64,000 nucleotides of DNA, taken from assembly GCA_963522145.1 (NCBI GenBank), contig CAUQXI010000007.1:67606-131605 (forward strand), given 5' to 3'. A program made the position numbers and the translations under genes. The notes beneath the pieces are model-generated. The model did no database searches. It saw only the letters and a program-made list of their open reading frames with translations, and had not been told where the DNA came from. The stretch's first letter is position 1, and the number at the start of each line of letters is the position of its first letter. This stretch comes from Mesorhizobium_B sp963522145. GTDB lineage: Bacteria; Pseudomonadota; Alphaproteobacteria; Rhizobiales; Rhizobiaceae. Of this stretch, positions 8,707 to 17,582 are shown piece by piece.

Positions 8707-9192
8707 TTATCCGTAACGGCGGCTTCCGCCGCCGGAGCGTGCTGCGCTCAGCACTGCGTTGATGATCGGCTCATAGCCGGTGCAGCGGCAGATATTGCCT
8801 CCGATGGCTTCCACCACATCCTCCCGGCTCGGCGAGGGATTGCGGTCGAGCAGGGCCTTTGCCGCCATCAGCATGCCCGGCGTGCAATAGCCGCATTGCG
8901 CCGCGAAGTTCTCCGCAAAGGCGAGTTGAAGCGGGTGAAGCTGCGCGGTAGCCAAGCCCGCCGTGGTTTCCACCCTCTGCCCCTCCACCGCCTCGCCCAG
9001 CGTGAGGCAGGAAAGATGCGGCTCGCCGTCGATCAGCACGGTGCAGGTGCCGCAGGTGCCCTGGCCACAGCCATATTTCGGCGAAAGATCGCCGACGCCG
9101 CGGCGCAGCAGGTCGAGCAGGTTGCCGCCCTCCTCGGCGAACACGGCCTGCGGGCTGCCGTTCAGCGTGAACTGGATCGGTTTCCTGGCCAT
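8707..9192 (-). CDS. 2Fe-2S subunit of molybdenum hydroxylase (CoxS-like)
   Basis: 161 residues, the standard size of the small subunit. The plant-type ferredoxin cluster ligands are Cys 42, 47, 50 and 62 (CGQGTCGTC pattern). The second, family-specific cluster uses Cys 100, 103, 135 and 137 (CGYCTPG and CRCTGY). The protein carries electrons from the Mo site to FAD. It starts 4 bases after the FAD subunit's stop and lies 24 bases ahead of the molybdopterin subunit, the usual medium-small-large order. Identification of the family is secure; the enzyme's substrate is not known. Confidence 0.95.
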   Translation of the reverse strand: MARKPIQFTLNGSPQAVFAEEGGNLLDLLRRGVGDLSPKYGCGQGTCGTCTVLIDGEPHLSCLTLGEAVEGQRVETTAGLATAQLHPLQLAFAENFAAQCGYCTPGMLMAAKALLDRNPSPSREDVVEAIGGNICRCTGYEPIINAVLSAARSGGGSRRYG

Positions 9193-9196
9193 GTGC

Positions 9197-10015
9197 CTAC
9201 CTCTTTTGTCCGAGCAGAAGGCGCTTCAGATGCACCGGCGCGATCTGGCGGCGGTACCACTCGGACGCGATGGGGTCCGTAGGCGGCGTGATGCCGTCGG
9301 TCGCGACAGCGAGTGCCGCGGCGATGCCGGCCTCGTCGAGCGCCCGTCCTTCCAGTGCGCGCTCCACGGCGGAAACGCGAAGCGGCCGCGCGCCCATCGC
9401 GCCATAGGCGACGCGCGCGCCCGTCACGCGGCCCCCTTGCGTCGGCAGATAGGCCGCGATCGACATCACGGCGATGCCCTTGGGCTTGACCCGGCTGACC
9501 TTCAGGAAGCGGAAGGCATTCGGATCGCGCGGGCGCGGCACATGAATCGCGGTGACGATGGTGCGCGCCGCCGTGTCCTTGCTCCGGTTGTTCAGGAATT
9601 CGTCGATCGAGGCCGGTTGGCCGCCCGCGGAAACGACCCTTGCATCAAGCGCCAGGAGGGCTGCCGTGAAGTCGCCATAGGGTGTGGCGGCGAAGAGGTT
9701 GCCGCCCACCGTCGCCATGTTGCGTATGGCCGGGCCGCCCACCAGTTTCGCTGCGGGCGCAAGGAAGCCCGTGTCGCGGCTCACGATGATCTGCGACATG
9801 GTCACGCCCGCGCCGATCACGATGGCATCGCCCTGGGTGGAAATCTGCTTGAGGCGCGGATCGGACACGCGGATGATCGTGTCGAAGCTCTGGTCGCCCG
9901 CGTTCACCGCGCGCATGACCAGCGTTCCGCCGCCGAGATATCGCGCGCTGCGGCTACCAGCGAGCGCGCGCGCCGCCTCGTCCGCGCCTCCGAAGGTCTT
10001 GACGCTTATCGGCAT
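9197..10015 (-). CDS. FAD-binding subunit of molybdenum hydroxylase (CoxM-like)
   Basis: 272 residues with the FAD-binding motifs ARYLGGGTLVMR and NMATVGGNLFAATPYGD seen in CoxM and XdhB medium subunits, followed by the CODH-type C-terminal domain. It accepts electrons from the 2Fe-2S subunit and passes them to a quinone, NAD or another acceptor. It lies immediately upstream of the 2Fe-2S subunit gene and 16 bases after the SRPBCC gene's stop. All three subunit types of the hydroxylase are therefore present, with the large one split in two. Confidence 0.93.
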   Translation of the reverse strand: MPISVKTFGGADEAARALAGSRSARYLGGGTLVMRAVNAGDQSFDTIIRVSDPRLKQISTQGDAIVIGAGVTMSQIIVSRDTGFLAPAAKLVGGPAIRNMATVGGNLFAATPYGDFTAALLALDARVVSAGGQPASIDEFLNNRSKDTAARTIVTAIHVPRPRDPNAFRFLKVSRVKPKGIAVMSIAAYLPTQGGRVTGARVAYGAMGARPLRVSAVERALEGRALDEAGIAAALAVATDGITPPTDPIASEWYRRQIAPVHLKRLLLGQKR

Positions 10016-10031
10016 GAGCTCTCGTCTCTCC

Positions 10032-10490
10032 TCATTGCGCCGCTTCCTTGGGAACGATCCCCAGATGCGCGCGCACGGCCCGGAAGCCGCCTTCGTAGAT
10101 GTCGCGCTGGACCATGGTCTTGAGCCGCTCCTCCTCGCCCGCCGGAGTGTCGAAGCGTGATTCCCACTCCCAGAAGCACAGGTCGCCGTCCGTGACGGGC
10201 GTCAGCCGCACATGGGCGACGTAGTTCAGAAGCGGCACGGGCGTGTCGAGCAGGCAATAGGTGAAGGCCATGTCGATGTCGGACAGCGTGAGCAACTGCT
10301 CGCGTAGCTCCGAGCCGTCGGCGAGGTGGAAGCGCCGGACGCAGCCCACTTTGTCCACCGGCAGCCCGCGCTCGATCTGGCTGTCGCTGACGGCCGGATG
10401 CCAGCGATCATGGCCGTTGAAGTCGCGGATCACGTCCCACACGGCGTCCACGGGCGCTTCCAGAACCGTGCTGGTCTTGATCCGGGGCAT
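10032..10490 (-). CDS. SRPBCC family protein (copy 2)
   Basis: 152 residues with the START/Bet v1-like signature at the N terminus (VLEAPVDAVWDVIRDFNG followed by WHPAV), a hydrophobic-pocket fold. Related SRPBCC proteins occur in cox-type clusters (CoxG), where they help anchor or mature the hydroxylase, and also as small-ligand cyclases or carriers. This copy lacks the C-terminal membrane helix of classical CoxG. It is clearly a paralogue of the gene that follows at 10494-10934: both share the motif DKVGCVR.FHL and the same length. The two genes are separated by 3 bases. Confidence 0.8.
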   Translation of the reverse strand: MPRIKTSTVLEAPVDAVWDVIRDFNGHDRWHPAVSDSQIERGLPVDKVGCVRRFHLADGSELREQLLTLSDIDMAFTYCLLDTPVPLLNYVAHVRLTPVTDGDLCFWEWESRFDTPAGEEERLKTMVQRDIYEGGFRAVRAHLGIVPKEAAQ

Positions 10491-10493
10491 TGC

Positions 10494-10934
10494 TCAGCGT
10501 TCCCCGAAATGCCGCTTCAAGGCGTCGAAGCCCGCCTGGAAGACATTCGTGCCGATGCCGGAAACGAGGTCGGCGGCGACGTCCGCGGCACAGTCGAACT
10601 CTGCCGTCCATTCCGCGAATGTGCGGTCGCCGTCCACCACGGGCGTCAGCCGCAGCGTCGCGACATAGTCGGTCAGCGGCATCGGGCTTTCGAGGATCCC
10701 ATAGGTGCAGAACATGTCGTAGTCGCTGAGGCCGAACAGCTTCTCACGGATGCGGTCGCCGTTCTGGAGGTGGAAGTCGCGCACACAGCCGACCTTGTCG
10801 GACGGCTCACCGTTTTCGATGCGGCTGTCGCGGATGCGCGGATGCCAGCGCGGCAGACCGTTGAAGTCGCGCACCCGCTCCCACACCTTGGCGGCAGGCG
10901 CATCGATGACGCTGGAAATGAAGACGCGGGGCAT
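10494..10934 (-). CDS. SRPBCC family protein (copy 1)
   Basis: 146 residues, START/Bet v1-like, with VIDAPAAKVWERVRDFNG and WHPRI at the N terminus and VGCVRDFHL in the middle. It starts 3 bases after the stop of the flotillin-like gene and ends 3 bases before its paralogue, so the three are probably translated from one message. As with its neighbour, no membrane segment is visible. A role with the molybdenum hydroxylase (assembly or substrate handling) is inferred from context only. Confidence 0.8.
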   Translation of the reverse strand: MPRVFISSVIDAPAAKVWERVRDFNGLPRWHPRIRDSRIENGEPSDKVGCVRDFHLQNGDRIREKLFGLSDYDMFCTYGILESPMPLTDYVATLRLTPVVDGDRTFAEWTAEFDCAADVAADLVSGIGTNVFQAGFDALKRHFGER

Positions 10935-10937
10935 GGC

Positions 10938-13604
10938 TTACCTCTTGGCCCCAGGCTTGGGCAGGCTGCCGGGTCCCGGCGGCGTCTGTGCGGCTCCGCC
11001 GCCATCGCCTTTCGGCGGCCGGGCGCCGTTGGCGTCCTTGCCGATGCGCTGCAGGTCGCTCGCCTCGCGGATCAGCCCGCCCATCTTGGCGAGGCTGCCG
11101 CCCTCGATGCCGATATCCGCCAGCAGGTTGTCGATCAGCGGCGCCTGCACGCGGTAGCGCAGCGCGGATTCGATCACCTCGTCGGTCGGATTGCGGCCGC
11201 TCCCCTCCCCGAAGCTGCCCCCGCCCATGCCGCCGAGCTGCATGATGCGGATGTCGTTGATCTTTTCCATCGGCTTGACGGAAGCCGCGACGATCCCCTC
11301 CACATGCTCGAGGAGCTTGCGGCGGAAGAGCGAGTCGCGTGCCTCGTCGGAAAGCATGTTTTCCGCCTCGTTGAGGAGCTTCTGCGCCTCCGCCTCCACC
11401 GCGCGGCGCACGCGCTCGGCGCCGGCCGCGATCGTCTTTTCCTGCGCGGCCTTTTCCGCCATGGCGACGTCGACCTCGCGCCGGCGCTTGGCTTCCTCGG
11501 CCTCGCGCGTCGTGCGGATGCTTTCCTCGGCCTCCACTGCGCGGGCGCGGGCCGTATCGGCTTCCGCGCGGGCAGCAGACTCTTCGAGCGACTTCTGGTG
11601 CAGCGCGATGTCCTTTTCCATCTGCGCGGTTTCCACCACCTGCTCGCGCTCGACCTCCAGACGCCTGCGGTCGCGCTCCTGCATGATGCGGGCTTCGTCC
11701 AGCCCGCGCTCGGAGGCGATGCGGGCGCGCTCGACCTCCTCGCGCGAGGAGATCTCGGCCTCGCGCAGGGACTGCATGCGCGCGATCTCGAGCTGCTCGA
11801 TCGCGCGGCGGCGCTCCAGCCGTGCCGCCTCGATCGCGCGTTCGCGTGATACTTCGGCGGTTTCCACTTCGCGCTGCGCCGTGATTTCGGCTTGGCGCAC
11901 CCTTGCATCCGCCTCGGCGCGCTCGGACTTGCGCCCCGCGAGCTCGATCACGCGGGCTTCTTCCGCTTCCTCCGTCCGGCGCTTGCGCTCGATGTCGCTG
12001 ACCTCGCGATCCTGCGCCGAAAGGATGCGCTCCTTTTCCAGCGCCAGATCGGACATGATCTGTTCGCGCTCGACCGCTTCGCGGCGCTTGATCTCGGCTT
12101 CCTCAATGGCCCTGTTGCGCTCGATCTGCTTGCTGCGGGTTTCCTGCTCGGCCGAGATGCGGCTGGCATCGAGCCGCGCCTGGCTTTCGACGCGCGCGGC
12201 CTCAACCTCCTCCGTGGCGGTGATCTCGGCGCTGCTCAAGAGCCGGGTGCGCTCGATCTCGCGTTCGCGCACGTCCCGCTCCGACGCGATCCGCTCCACC
12301 GCCGTCTTGCTTTCCTGTGCGATACGCGCGGCTTCCGTGGCCTCGCGCGCGGCGATCTCCGCTTCCTCGATGGCGCGCTGACGGCCGATCTCCTGCGCGC
12401 GCGTCTGGCCCTCTTGCCGGATGCGGGCTTCCGCAACCTGCCGTTCCTGCTCGATCCGGGCGCGTTCCACCGCCTCCTTTGCCGTGATCTCGGCCTGTTC
12501 CAGCGCGCTTTCCCGCTCGATCTCGCGCGCCCGGGTTTCGCGCTCATTGTCGATGCGGGCTTCGGCCACCGCGCGCTCCTGCACGATGCGGGCCTTTTCG
12601 ATCTCCTCGCGCAGGCTGATCTCGGCGGTTTCGATCGTGCGCTGGCGTTCCAGCTCGCGCTGGCGGATGTCGCGCTCGGACGCGATCCGCGCCTCGGACA
12701 CGGCGCGCTCATGGGAAATGCGGTTCTTTTCGATCGCCTCGCGGGCGATGATCTGCGCGCTTTCGGCTTCCGTGTCGCGCTCGGCGCGCTCGCGTGCCAG
12801 ATGCGCCCGCTGCACGGCCCGGCGGACCTCCACGTCGCGCTCCTGCTCCAGCCTGGCTTCCTCGCTGGCGCGCTCGATCTCCAGCGACTGCTTCTCGGCT
12901 TCGAGGTTGCGGGCGCGGATCTGGATGGCCGCATCCTGCTCGATGTCGTTGCGCAGCTTGCGCTTGCCCTCGATGTTCTGGATCAGCGCGGTCAGGCCTT
13001 CCGCGTCGAAGCGGTTGGATGGATTGAAATATTGCAGGTCGGTCTGGTCGATATCGGTGATGGCGAGCGATTCCAGCTCGAGCCCGTTCTTGCTCAGCCC
13101 CTCCTGCGCCACGTCATGAACGCGGCGGACGAACTCGCCGCGCTGCTCGTGCATCTCCTCCATGGTCATCTCGGCCGACACGGTCCGAAGCGCGGATTCG
13201 AACTTGCCGGTCAGAAGCGCGTTGAGCGTTCCCGCCTCCAGCGTGCGGCGGCCCAGCGTGGACGCGGCGATCGACACGGCCTCGCGCGTCCGGCGGATGC
13301 GCACATAGAACTCGGCTTCCACATCCACGCGCATGCGGTCGCGTGTGATCAGCGCCGCCTCGCGAGAGCGCACGATTTCCAGCGGCAGCGTGTTCATGTT
13401 GACAGGCGTAATGTCATGGACGATCGGCCACACGAATGCGCCGCCGTCGATCACCACCTTCTCGCCTAGGAACCCTGTGCGCACGAAGGCGATCTCCTTC
13501 GTGGAGCGGCGGTAAAGCCAGCTCATCACGAAATAGATCACCGCGATGACGATGATCGCCAGAATAAGCCACAAAATGACCTGGCCGATCAGCTGACCGT
13601 TCAT
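10938..13604 (-). CDS. Flotillin/SPFH-domain protein with extended 44-residue repeat coiled coil
   Basis: An 888-residue membrane protein. One N-terminal transmembrane helix (about residues 9-29) precedes an SPFH/band-7 domain (about 35-215) as in YqiK/flotillin (COG2268). Residues ~220-760 form a continuous charged helix rich in Glu, Arg and Ala. Within it residues 275-538 are six consecutive units of exactly 44 residues (4 hendecads), with a consensus near ERxRAIEEAEIxAREAVE. The C-terminal ~100 residues end in a Gly/Pro-rich tail. Flotillins scaffold membrane microdomains. I use the ATG at 13604 (ribosome site GGGAGAACGGAA); the frame open to 13808 overlaps the previous gene. Presence inside a molybdenum hydroxylase operon is unusual. 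Confidence 0.88.
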   Translation of the reverse strand: MNGQLIGQVILWLILAIIVIAVIYFVMSWLYRRSTKEIAFVRTGFLGEKVVIDGGAFVWPIVHDITPVNMNTLPLEIVRSREAALITRDRMRVDVEAEFYVRIRRTREAVSIAASTLGRRTLEAGTLNALLTGKFESALRTVSAEMTMEEMHEQRGEFVRRVHDVAQEGLSKNGLELESLAITDIDQTDLQYFNPSNRFDAEGLTALIQNIEGKRKLRNDIEQDAAIQIRARNLEAEKQSLEIERASEEARLEQERDVEVRRAVQRAHLARERAERDTEAESAQIIAREAIEKNRISHERAVSEARIASERDIRQRELERQRTIETAEISLREEIEKARIVQERAVAEARIDNERETRAREIERESALEQAEITAKEAVERARIEQERQVAEARIRQEGQTRAQEIGRQRAIEEAEIAAREATEAARIAQESKTAVERIASERDVREREIERTRLLSSAEITATEEVEAARVESQARLDASRISAEQETRSKQIERNRAIEEAEIKRREAVEREQIMSDLALEKERILSAQDREVSDIERKRRTEEAEEARVIELAGRKSERAEADARVRQAEITAQREVETAEVSRERAIEAARLERRRAIEQLEIARMQSLREAEISSREEVERARIASERGLDEARIMQERDRRRLEVEREQVVETAQMEKDIALHQKSLEESAARAEADTARARAVEAEESIRTTREAEEAKRRREVDVAMAEKAAQEKTIAAGAERVRRAVEAEAQKLLNEAENMLSDEARDSLFRRKLLEHVEGIVAASVKPMEKINDIRIMQLGGMGGGSFGEGSGRNPTDEVIESALRYRVQAPLIDNLLADIGIEGGSLAKMGGLIREASDLQRIGKDANGARPPKGDGGGAAQTPPGPGSLPKPGAKR
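11991..12782 (-). repeat. Six tandem 132-bp coding repeats (44-residue units)
   Basis: Six in-frame units of 132 bases encode residues 275-538 of the SPFH protein. Units start at residues 275, 319, 363, 407, 451 and 495, each opening with ER or GR and closing with a hydrophobic residue. The period 44 = 4 x 11 fits a hendecad coiled coil. DNA identity between units is moderate, so this is an old duplication kept by structure and not a recent slippage array. Confidence 0.75.
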
Positions 13605-13650
13605 TTCCGTTCTCCCAAATCGTCGCGGTAAAGGGCGCGCACCATGACCT

Positions 13651-14481
13651 TCACCTTCCCCTGATCTCTTTGAAACGCTTGGTTTGTTCGGTGAGCGCGA
13701 TCTCGGCCGGCAGGCGCTCCATGGAAGAAGCGCCGTAGAAGCCGTGGCAGTGCGCCGTGTTATTGAGGATGAACTCGGCATCCTCCGGCTGCGCCACGGG
13801 CCCGCCATGAACGAGGATCAGCACGTCCTTGTTGACCGTGAGCGCAGCCTCGCTCCACTCGTCCACGAGGCGGGGACAATCTTCGAGCTTGAGCGCAGTT
13901 TCCGCGCCGATCGAGCCGCCGGTGGTCAGGCCGAGATGGCACACCACGATATCCGCGCCCGCCCGCGCCATCGCCTCGGCCTCCCCGGCATTGAACACGT
14001 AGGGCGTGGTCAGGAGGTCGCGGGCACGCGCCTTGGCGATCATGTCAACCTCGAGCCCGTAGGACATGCCCGTTTCCTCGAGATTGGCGCGGAACGTGCC
14101 GTCGATCAGCCCCACTGTCGGAAAGTTCTGCACGCCGGAGAAGCCGATACGCTTCAGCTCGTCAAGGAACACGTCCATGATGCGGAACGGGTCGGTCGCA
14201 TTGACGCCGGCGAGCACGGGCGTGTGGCGGATCACAGGCAGCACTTCGGCCGCCATCTCCTGGACTATCGCGTTGGCATCGCCGTAAGCGAGCAGGCCCG
14301 CCAGCGAACCGCGACCGGCCATGCGGTAGCGGCCCGAATTATAGATCACGATCAGGTCGATGCCGGCCGCTTCCTCGCATTTGGCCGAAAGCCCGGTGCC
14401 CGCCCCGCCGCCGATGATCGGCCGGCCTTCCGTCCGCATCGCGCGGAACTTCTCGAGGATTTTTGCGCGTTCGATCGCCAC
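13651..14481 (-). CDS. TIM-barrel protein of the phosphoenolpyruvate hydrolase-like family
   Basis: 276 residues that match the family annotated as phosphoenolpyruvate hydrolase-like or TIM-barrel signal transduction protein (pfam09370). Typical segments are IIGGGAGTGLSAKCEE at the N terminus, VLAGVNATDPF in the middle and a C-terminal half with VCHLGLTTGGSIG. Family members are nearly always paired with a Tm-1/UPF0261 protein, and here that partner is the next gene upstream (C-terminal half of 14486-16732), 4 bases away. The biochemical role of the pair is not settled. No signal peptide or membrane segment. Confidence 0.82.
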   Translation of the reverse strand: MAIERAKILEKFRAMRTEGRPIIGGGAGTGLSAKCEEAAGIDLIVIYNSGRYRMAGRGSLAGLLAYGDANAIVQEMAAEVLPVIRHTPVLAGVNATDPFRIMDVFLDELKRIGFSGVQNFPTVGLIDGTFRANLEETGMSYGLEVDMIAKARARDLLTTPYVFNAGEAEAMARAGADIVVCHLGLTTGGSIGAETALKLEDCPRLVDEWSEAALTVNKDVLILVHGGPVAQPEDAEFILNNTAHCHGFYGASSMERLPAEIALTEQTKRFKEIRGR

Positions 14482-14485
14482 GGTC

Positions 14486-16732
14486 TCAGATCCTCGCCCG
14501 GCTGGGCTTGGCGCGCGGGGTGCCGTGAAGGCTGCGGAATGCCTTCACCACCTCGGCGGCAAAAGCCGGATCGTTGATATGGTGCGGCACACGGATGAGC
14601 TGGCGAGTGGAGGTCTGCCGCACGGTTGCCTCCAGCGTGTTGAAAAGGGCGAGGTCAGCCTGCTTGTCGAAGAAGGGCTGCCCGGGGCGATCGAGCGCCG
14701 ACACGCCGCCTTCGGGGATGAAGAAGCGCACGGGCGCTTCCATGGCGTTGAGGCGCTCGCCGATCCAGCGCCCGAAGGCGGCGTTCTCGTCCGCGGTGGT
14801 GCGCATCAGCGTCACCTGCGGATTGTGCTTGTAAAGAAGGCGGCTGCGGAACTTCTCCGGCACGGTATCGAGCGAGCCGAAATTCACCATGTCGAGCGCG
14901 CCGACCGAGCCGATATAAGGGATGCGCCGGCGGATTACCGCGCCGAAGCGGTCTGCGGTGGCGGGGAAGATGCCGCCGACCAGCATGTCGGCCACTTCGG
15001 TGGTCGTGATGTCGATCACGCCGCCGACCAGCCCGCCTTCGACCAGGTTCTCCATCGACCGTCCGCCAGTGCCGGTGGCATGGAAGACGAGGCAGTCATA
15101 ATCGGCTTCCAGCATGGCCGTGATCTGCTGGATGCAGGGCGTGGTGACGCCGAACATGGTGAGGCCGATCGCGGGCCGGGCTTCCGGTGCGGGATTGCGC
15201 CGGCTCTGCACCTGTGCCGCGCGGCGCGCCTTCACCATGCCGGCAAGCGCATAGGCGCCGTTGGAAAGGATCTGGCGGGTGATCGAGTTCAATCCTTGCA
15301 CATCGGCCACGGCGGGCAGCATCAGGATGTCGGACGCGCCCACATAGGAGCTGACATCGCTGGAGGCGACGGTGGAGATCATCACCTTGGGCACGCCGAC
15401 CTTCAGGGCGCGCATGGCGGGCGTCGCCATGGCGGTGCCGCCCGAGCCGCCGGCGCTGATAATGCCCACCACCTCGCTTCGGCTGCGCATCCAGCGCTCG
15501 AAGGCGAGCGTCATGCCTTCGACAGATTGTCCGCGATCGGCGGTGAACACGCCGCTCGCGCCGCGCGGATGGAAGGCGGCCACCTGATGGGCGGGGATGT
15601 CGGCGCCCGAATGCTTTCCGGACGTGGAAAGGTCCACGATGCGCACGGGCAGGCCTTCCGCCTTGATGATGTCGCGGATGAAGCGGAGCTCCTCACCCTT
15701 GGTGTCCAGCGTGCCGGCCACGAGCACGACGGGCTCGCCGCCGGGGCTCAAGGGACGAAGCTCGGCCTGCGCGGCGCCAAGCCCGAGCGGCGCATCGGAC
15801 ACCACGCGCGCCGACTGCTCGATCAGCCGCACCGGCACCGGCTGCGACCAACGCGTGGGCGGCACCGGATTGGACAGGTAGATCTTGCGCGGACCCGACT
15901 GCGGCCTGGCACTCGTTTGGAGGGGAGCTGCCGACTCCGCCGAAGCCTCGGCCGCTTCCTCGCCGTGCCGTCCGACGCCCAGGAAACGCTGCTGAAGCTC
16001 GCGGTCACCGGCGAGACGCGCGGCATCGGTCACGCGGTTGATGCGCCCGTTGACCATGATCGCGACCTGTTCGGCGACCGTGGTGGCGACGCCGATATTC
16101 TGCTCGATCACGAGCACGTCCACGTCGCCTTCTTCGCCGAGCCGCACCAGCATCTCGGCGACTTGGTTAACGATCACGGGCGCCAGCCCTTCGGTCGGCT
16201 CGTCCATCACGAGGAGGCGCGGGTTGAGGAGCAGTGCGCGCGAGATGGCGAGCATCTGCTGCTCGCCGCCCGAAAGCTGCCCGCCGCCATTGTTGCGGCG
16301 CTCGGCGAGGCGCGGGAAGGTCGAATAGATGCGCTCGATCGACCAGTTCGCCCCTTGAGCCCCGCGTTTTCCGGGCCTGCCGATCAGCCGCAAATGCTCG
16401 TCCACAGTGAGCGAGCGCCACAGGCGCCGGCCCTGCGGCACATAGCCTAGGCCCAGCCGCGCGATGTCGGCTGGGGCCATGCCGGTCAGTTCCCGGCCGA
16501 GGAAACGGATCGAGCCGCCGGCCGCCGGCACGAGGCCCATGATGGCCTTGCAGAGCGTCGTCTTGCCCATGCCGTTGCGGCCGACCACGGACAGCACGCC
16601 GGAGGGAAGCGTCAAATCCACGCCCTGAAGCGCGTGGCTCGCGCCATAGAAGACGTTGAGGCCCTTGACCTCCAGCACCGGCGGACCGCCCCGCGCGGCG
16701 TCGATACGCTCAGCCCCCATTCGCTCAGCCAT
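14486..16732 (-). CDS. LivF-type ABC ATPase fused to Tm-1-like/UPF0261 domain
   Basis: 748 residues in two parts. Residues ~18-255 are a branched-chain amino acid type ABC ATPase (Walker A GRNGMGKT at 51-58, signature LSGGEQQM, Walker B LLVMDEP). After a linker of about 70 residues, residues ~335-740 are a complete Tm-1-like/UPF0261 protein (VLVAGTLDTKGEEL, SAGGSGGTAMATPAM, VFHATGTGGRSMENL). The start overlaps the livG stop by 8 bases and the TIM-barrel partner follows after 4 bases. The fusion ties an importer ATPase to a UPF0261 protein, hinting that the pair acts on the imported compound. The substrate of the importer is unlikely to be a simple amino acid. Confidence 0.88.
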   Translation of the reverse strand: MAERMGAERIDAARGGPPVLEVKGLNVFYGASHALQGVDLTLPSGVLSVVGRNGMGKTTLCKAIMGLVPAAGGSIRFLGRELTGMAPADIARLGLGYVPQGRRLWRSLTVDEHLRLIGRPGKRGAQGANWSIERIYSTFPRLAERRNNGGGQLSGGEQQMLAISRALLLNPRLLVMDEPTEGLAPVIVNQVAEMLVRLGEEGDVDVLVIEQNIGVATTVAEQVAIMVNGRINRVTDAARLAGDRELQQRFLGVGRHGEEAAEASAESAAPLQTSARPQSGPRKIYLSNPVPPTRWSQPVPVRLIEQSARVVSDAPLGLGAAQAELRPLSPGGEPVVLVAGTLDTKGEELRFIRDIIKAEGLPVRIVDLSTSGKHSGADIPAHQVAAFHPRGASGVFTADRGQSVEGMTLAFERWMRSRSEVVGIISAGGSGGTAMATPAMRALKVGVPKVMISTVASSDVSSYVGASDILMLPAVADVQGLNSITRQILSNGAYALAGMVKARRAAQVQSRRNPAPEARPAIGLTMFGVTTPCIQQITAMLEADYDCLVFHATGTGGRSMENLVEGGLVGGVIDITTTEVADMLVGGIFPATADRFGAVIRRRIPYIGSVGALDMVNFGSLDTVPEKFRSRLLYKHNPQVTLMRTTADENAAFGRWIGERLNAMEAPVRFFIPEGGVSALDRPGQPFFDKQADLALFNTLEATVRQTSTRQLIRVPHHINDPAFAAEVVKAFRSLHGTPRAKPSRARI

Positions 16733-17582
16733 GCCCGAGCCCTCCGGGACCGCCGAGATAAAGCTCCTGCACCTGCGGATCGGACTCGATCTCGGCCGGC
16801 TTGCCTTCCTTGAAGACGCGGCCGTTATGCATCATCGTGACGCTTTCGGAGACGCGCAGCGCCACGTCCATGTCGTGCTCGATGATGATGAATCCGATAT
16901 GGGCGGGCAGGTTGCCGAGGATCTCGATCAGGTCCTTGCGCTCGGTGGGCGACAACCCCGCCGCCGGCTCGTCGAACAGCACGAAGCGCGGCGCCCCGGC
17001 GAGCGCGAGCGCGATCTCAAGCTGCCGCTGCTGGCCGTAAGCCAGTTCCGACACTTTCCGGTCGCGCAGATCGATCAGATGCACGGCCGTTGCAAGCTGC
17101 TCGGCGGCATGGACCAGCGCATCGCTGCGGCGCGGACGCAAGAACGAGAAGCGGTTGCGCGACACGCCCCGGCAGGCGAGATAGATGTTGTCGAGCACGC
17201 TCAAGCCGCCGAACAGAAGCGAGATCTGGTAGGTGCGGCGAAGCCCCCGACGGATGCGCTCGAAAGCGGGAAAGGCGGTCACGTCCTCGCCGAACAGGCG
17301 GATCGTGCCCGAGGTCGGCAGGAAGTCGCCGGTGATGCAGTTGAAGAGCGTCGTCTTGCCCGCGCCGTTCGAGCCCAGCACCGCGCGGCGCTCGCCGGGC
17401 CGCACCGTCAGCGACACATCCGTCAGCGCCGCGAGCGCGCCGAACAGGCGGGTGACGCCGCGCAGTTCCAGCGCATTGGCCGTGCCGGTCGCCGACAGCC
17501 GCTGCGCGATGCTCGTCGCTCCACCCGGAGCGGGAGCTGGGGCGGGAGTTGCGGCGGGAACGGGAGCGAGCGCCAGAACCAT
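16725..17582 (-). CDS. LivG-type ABC transporter ATP-binding protein
   Basis: 285 residues with Walker A LGSNGAGKTT, the Q-loop, Walker B RFVLFDEPAAGLSP and the D/H-loop IIEHDMDVALRV of branched-chain amino acid type importers. The first ~35 residues are a low-complexity Ala/Pro stretch before the normal family start near LELRGVTRLFG. The ATG directly follows the livM stop codon, with no gap. Together with the fused LivF it powers the LivH/LivM permease. Confidence 0.9.
   Translation of the reverse strand: MVLALAPVPAATPAPAPAPGGATSIAQRLSATGTANALELRGVTRLFGALAALTDVSLTVRPGERRAVLGSNGAGKTTLFNCITGDFLPTSGTIRLFGEDVTAFPAFERIRRGLRRTYQISLLFGGLSVLDNIYLACRGVSRNRFSFLRPRRSDALVHAAEQLATAVHLIDLRDRKVSELAYGQQRQLEIALALAGAPRFVLFDEPAAGLSPTERKDLIEILGNLPAHIGFIIIEHDMDVALRVSESVTMMHNGRVFKEGKPAEIESDPQVQELYLGGPGGLGHG

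Noticed and set aside
5105..10015. Carbon monoxide dehydrogenase (coxMSLDE)
   Set aside because: Gene order is cox-like, but the active-site loop is TAMRGFG and not AYRCSFR or AYRGAGR, so CO is not the likely substrate.
11900..12800. Regular repeats resembling a repeat array or CRISPR
   Set aside because: The 132-bp period is a multiple of three, in frame, and encodes the 44-residue coiled-coil units of the SPFH protein; there are no identical repeats or spacers.
14360..16450. Open plus-strand frame of 696 codons opposite the LivF-UPF0261 gene
   Set aside because: Antisense shadow of a strongly supported gene, with no recognisable domain.
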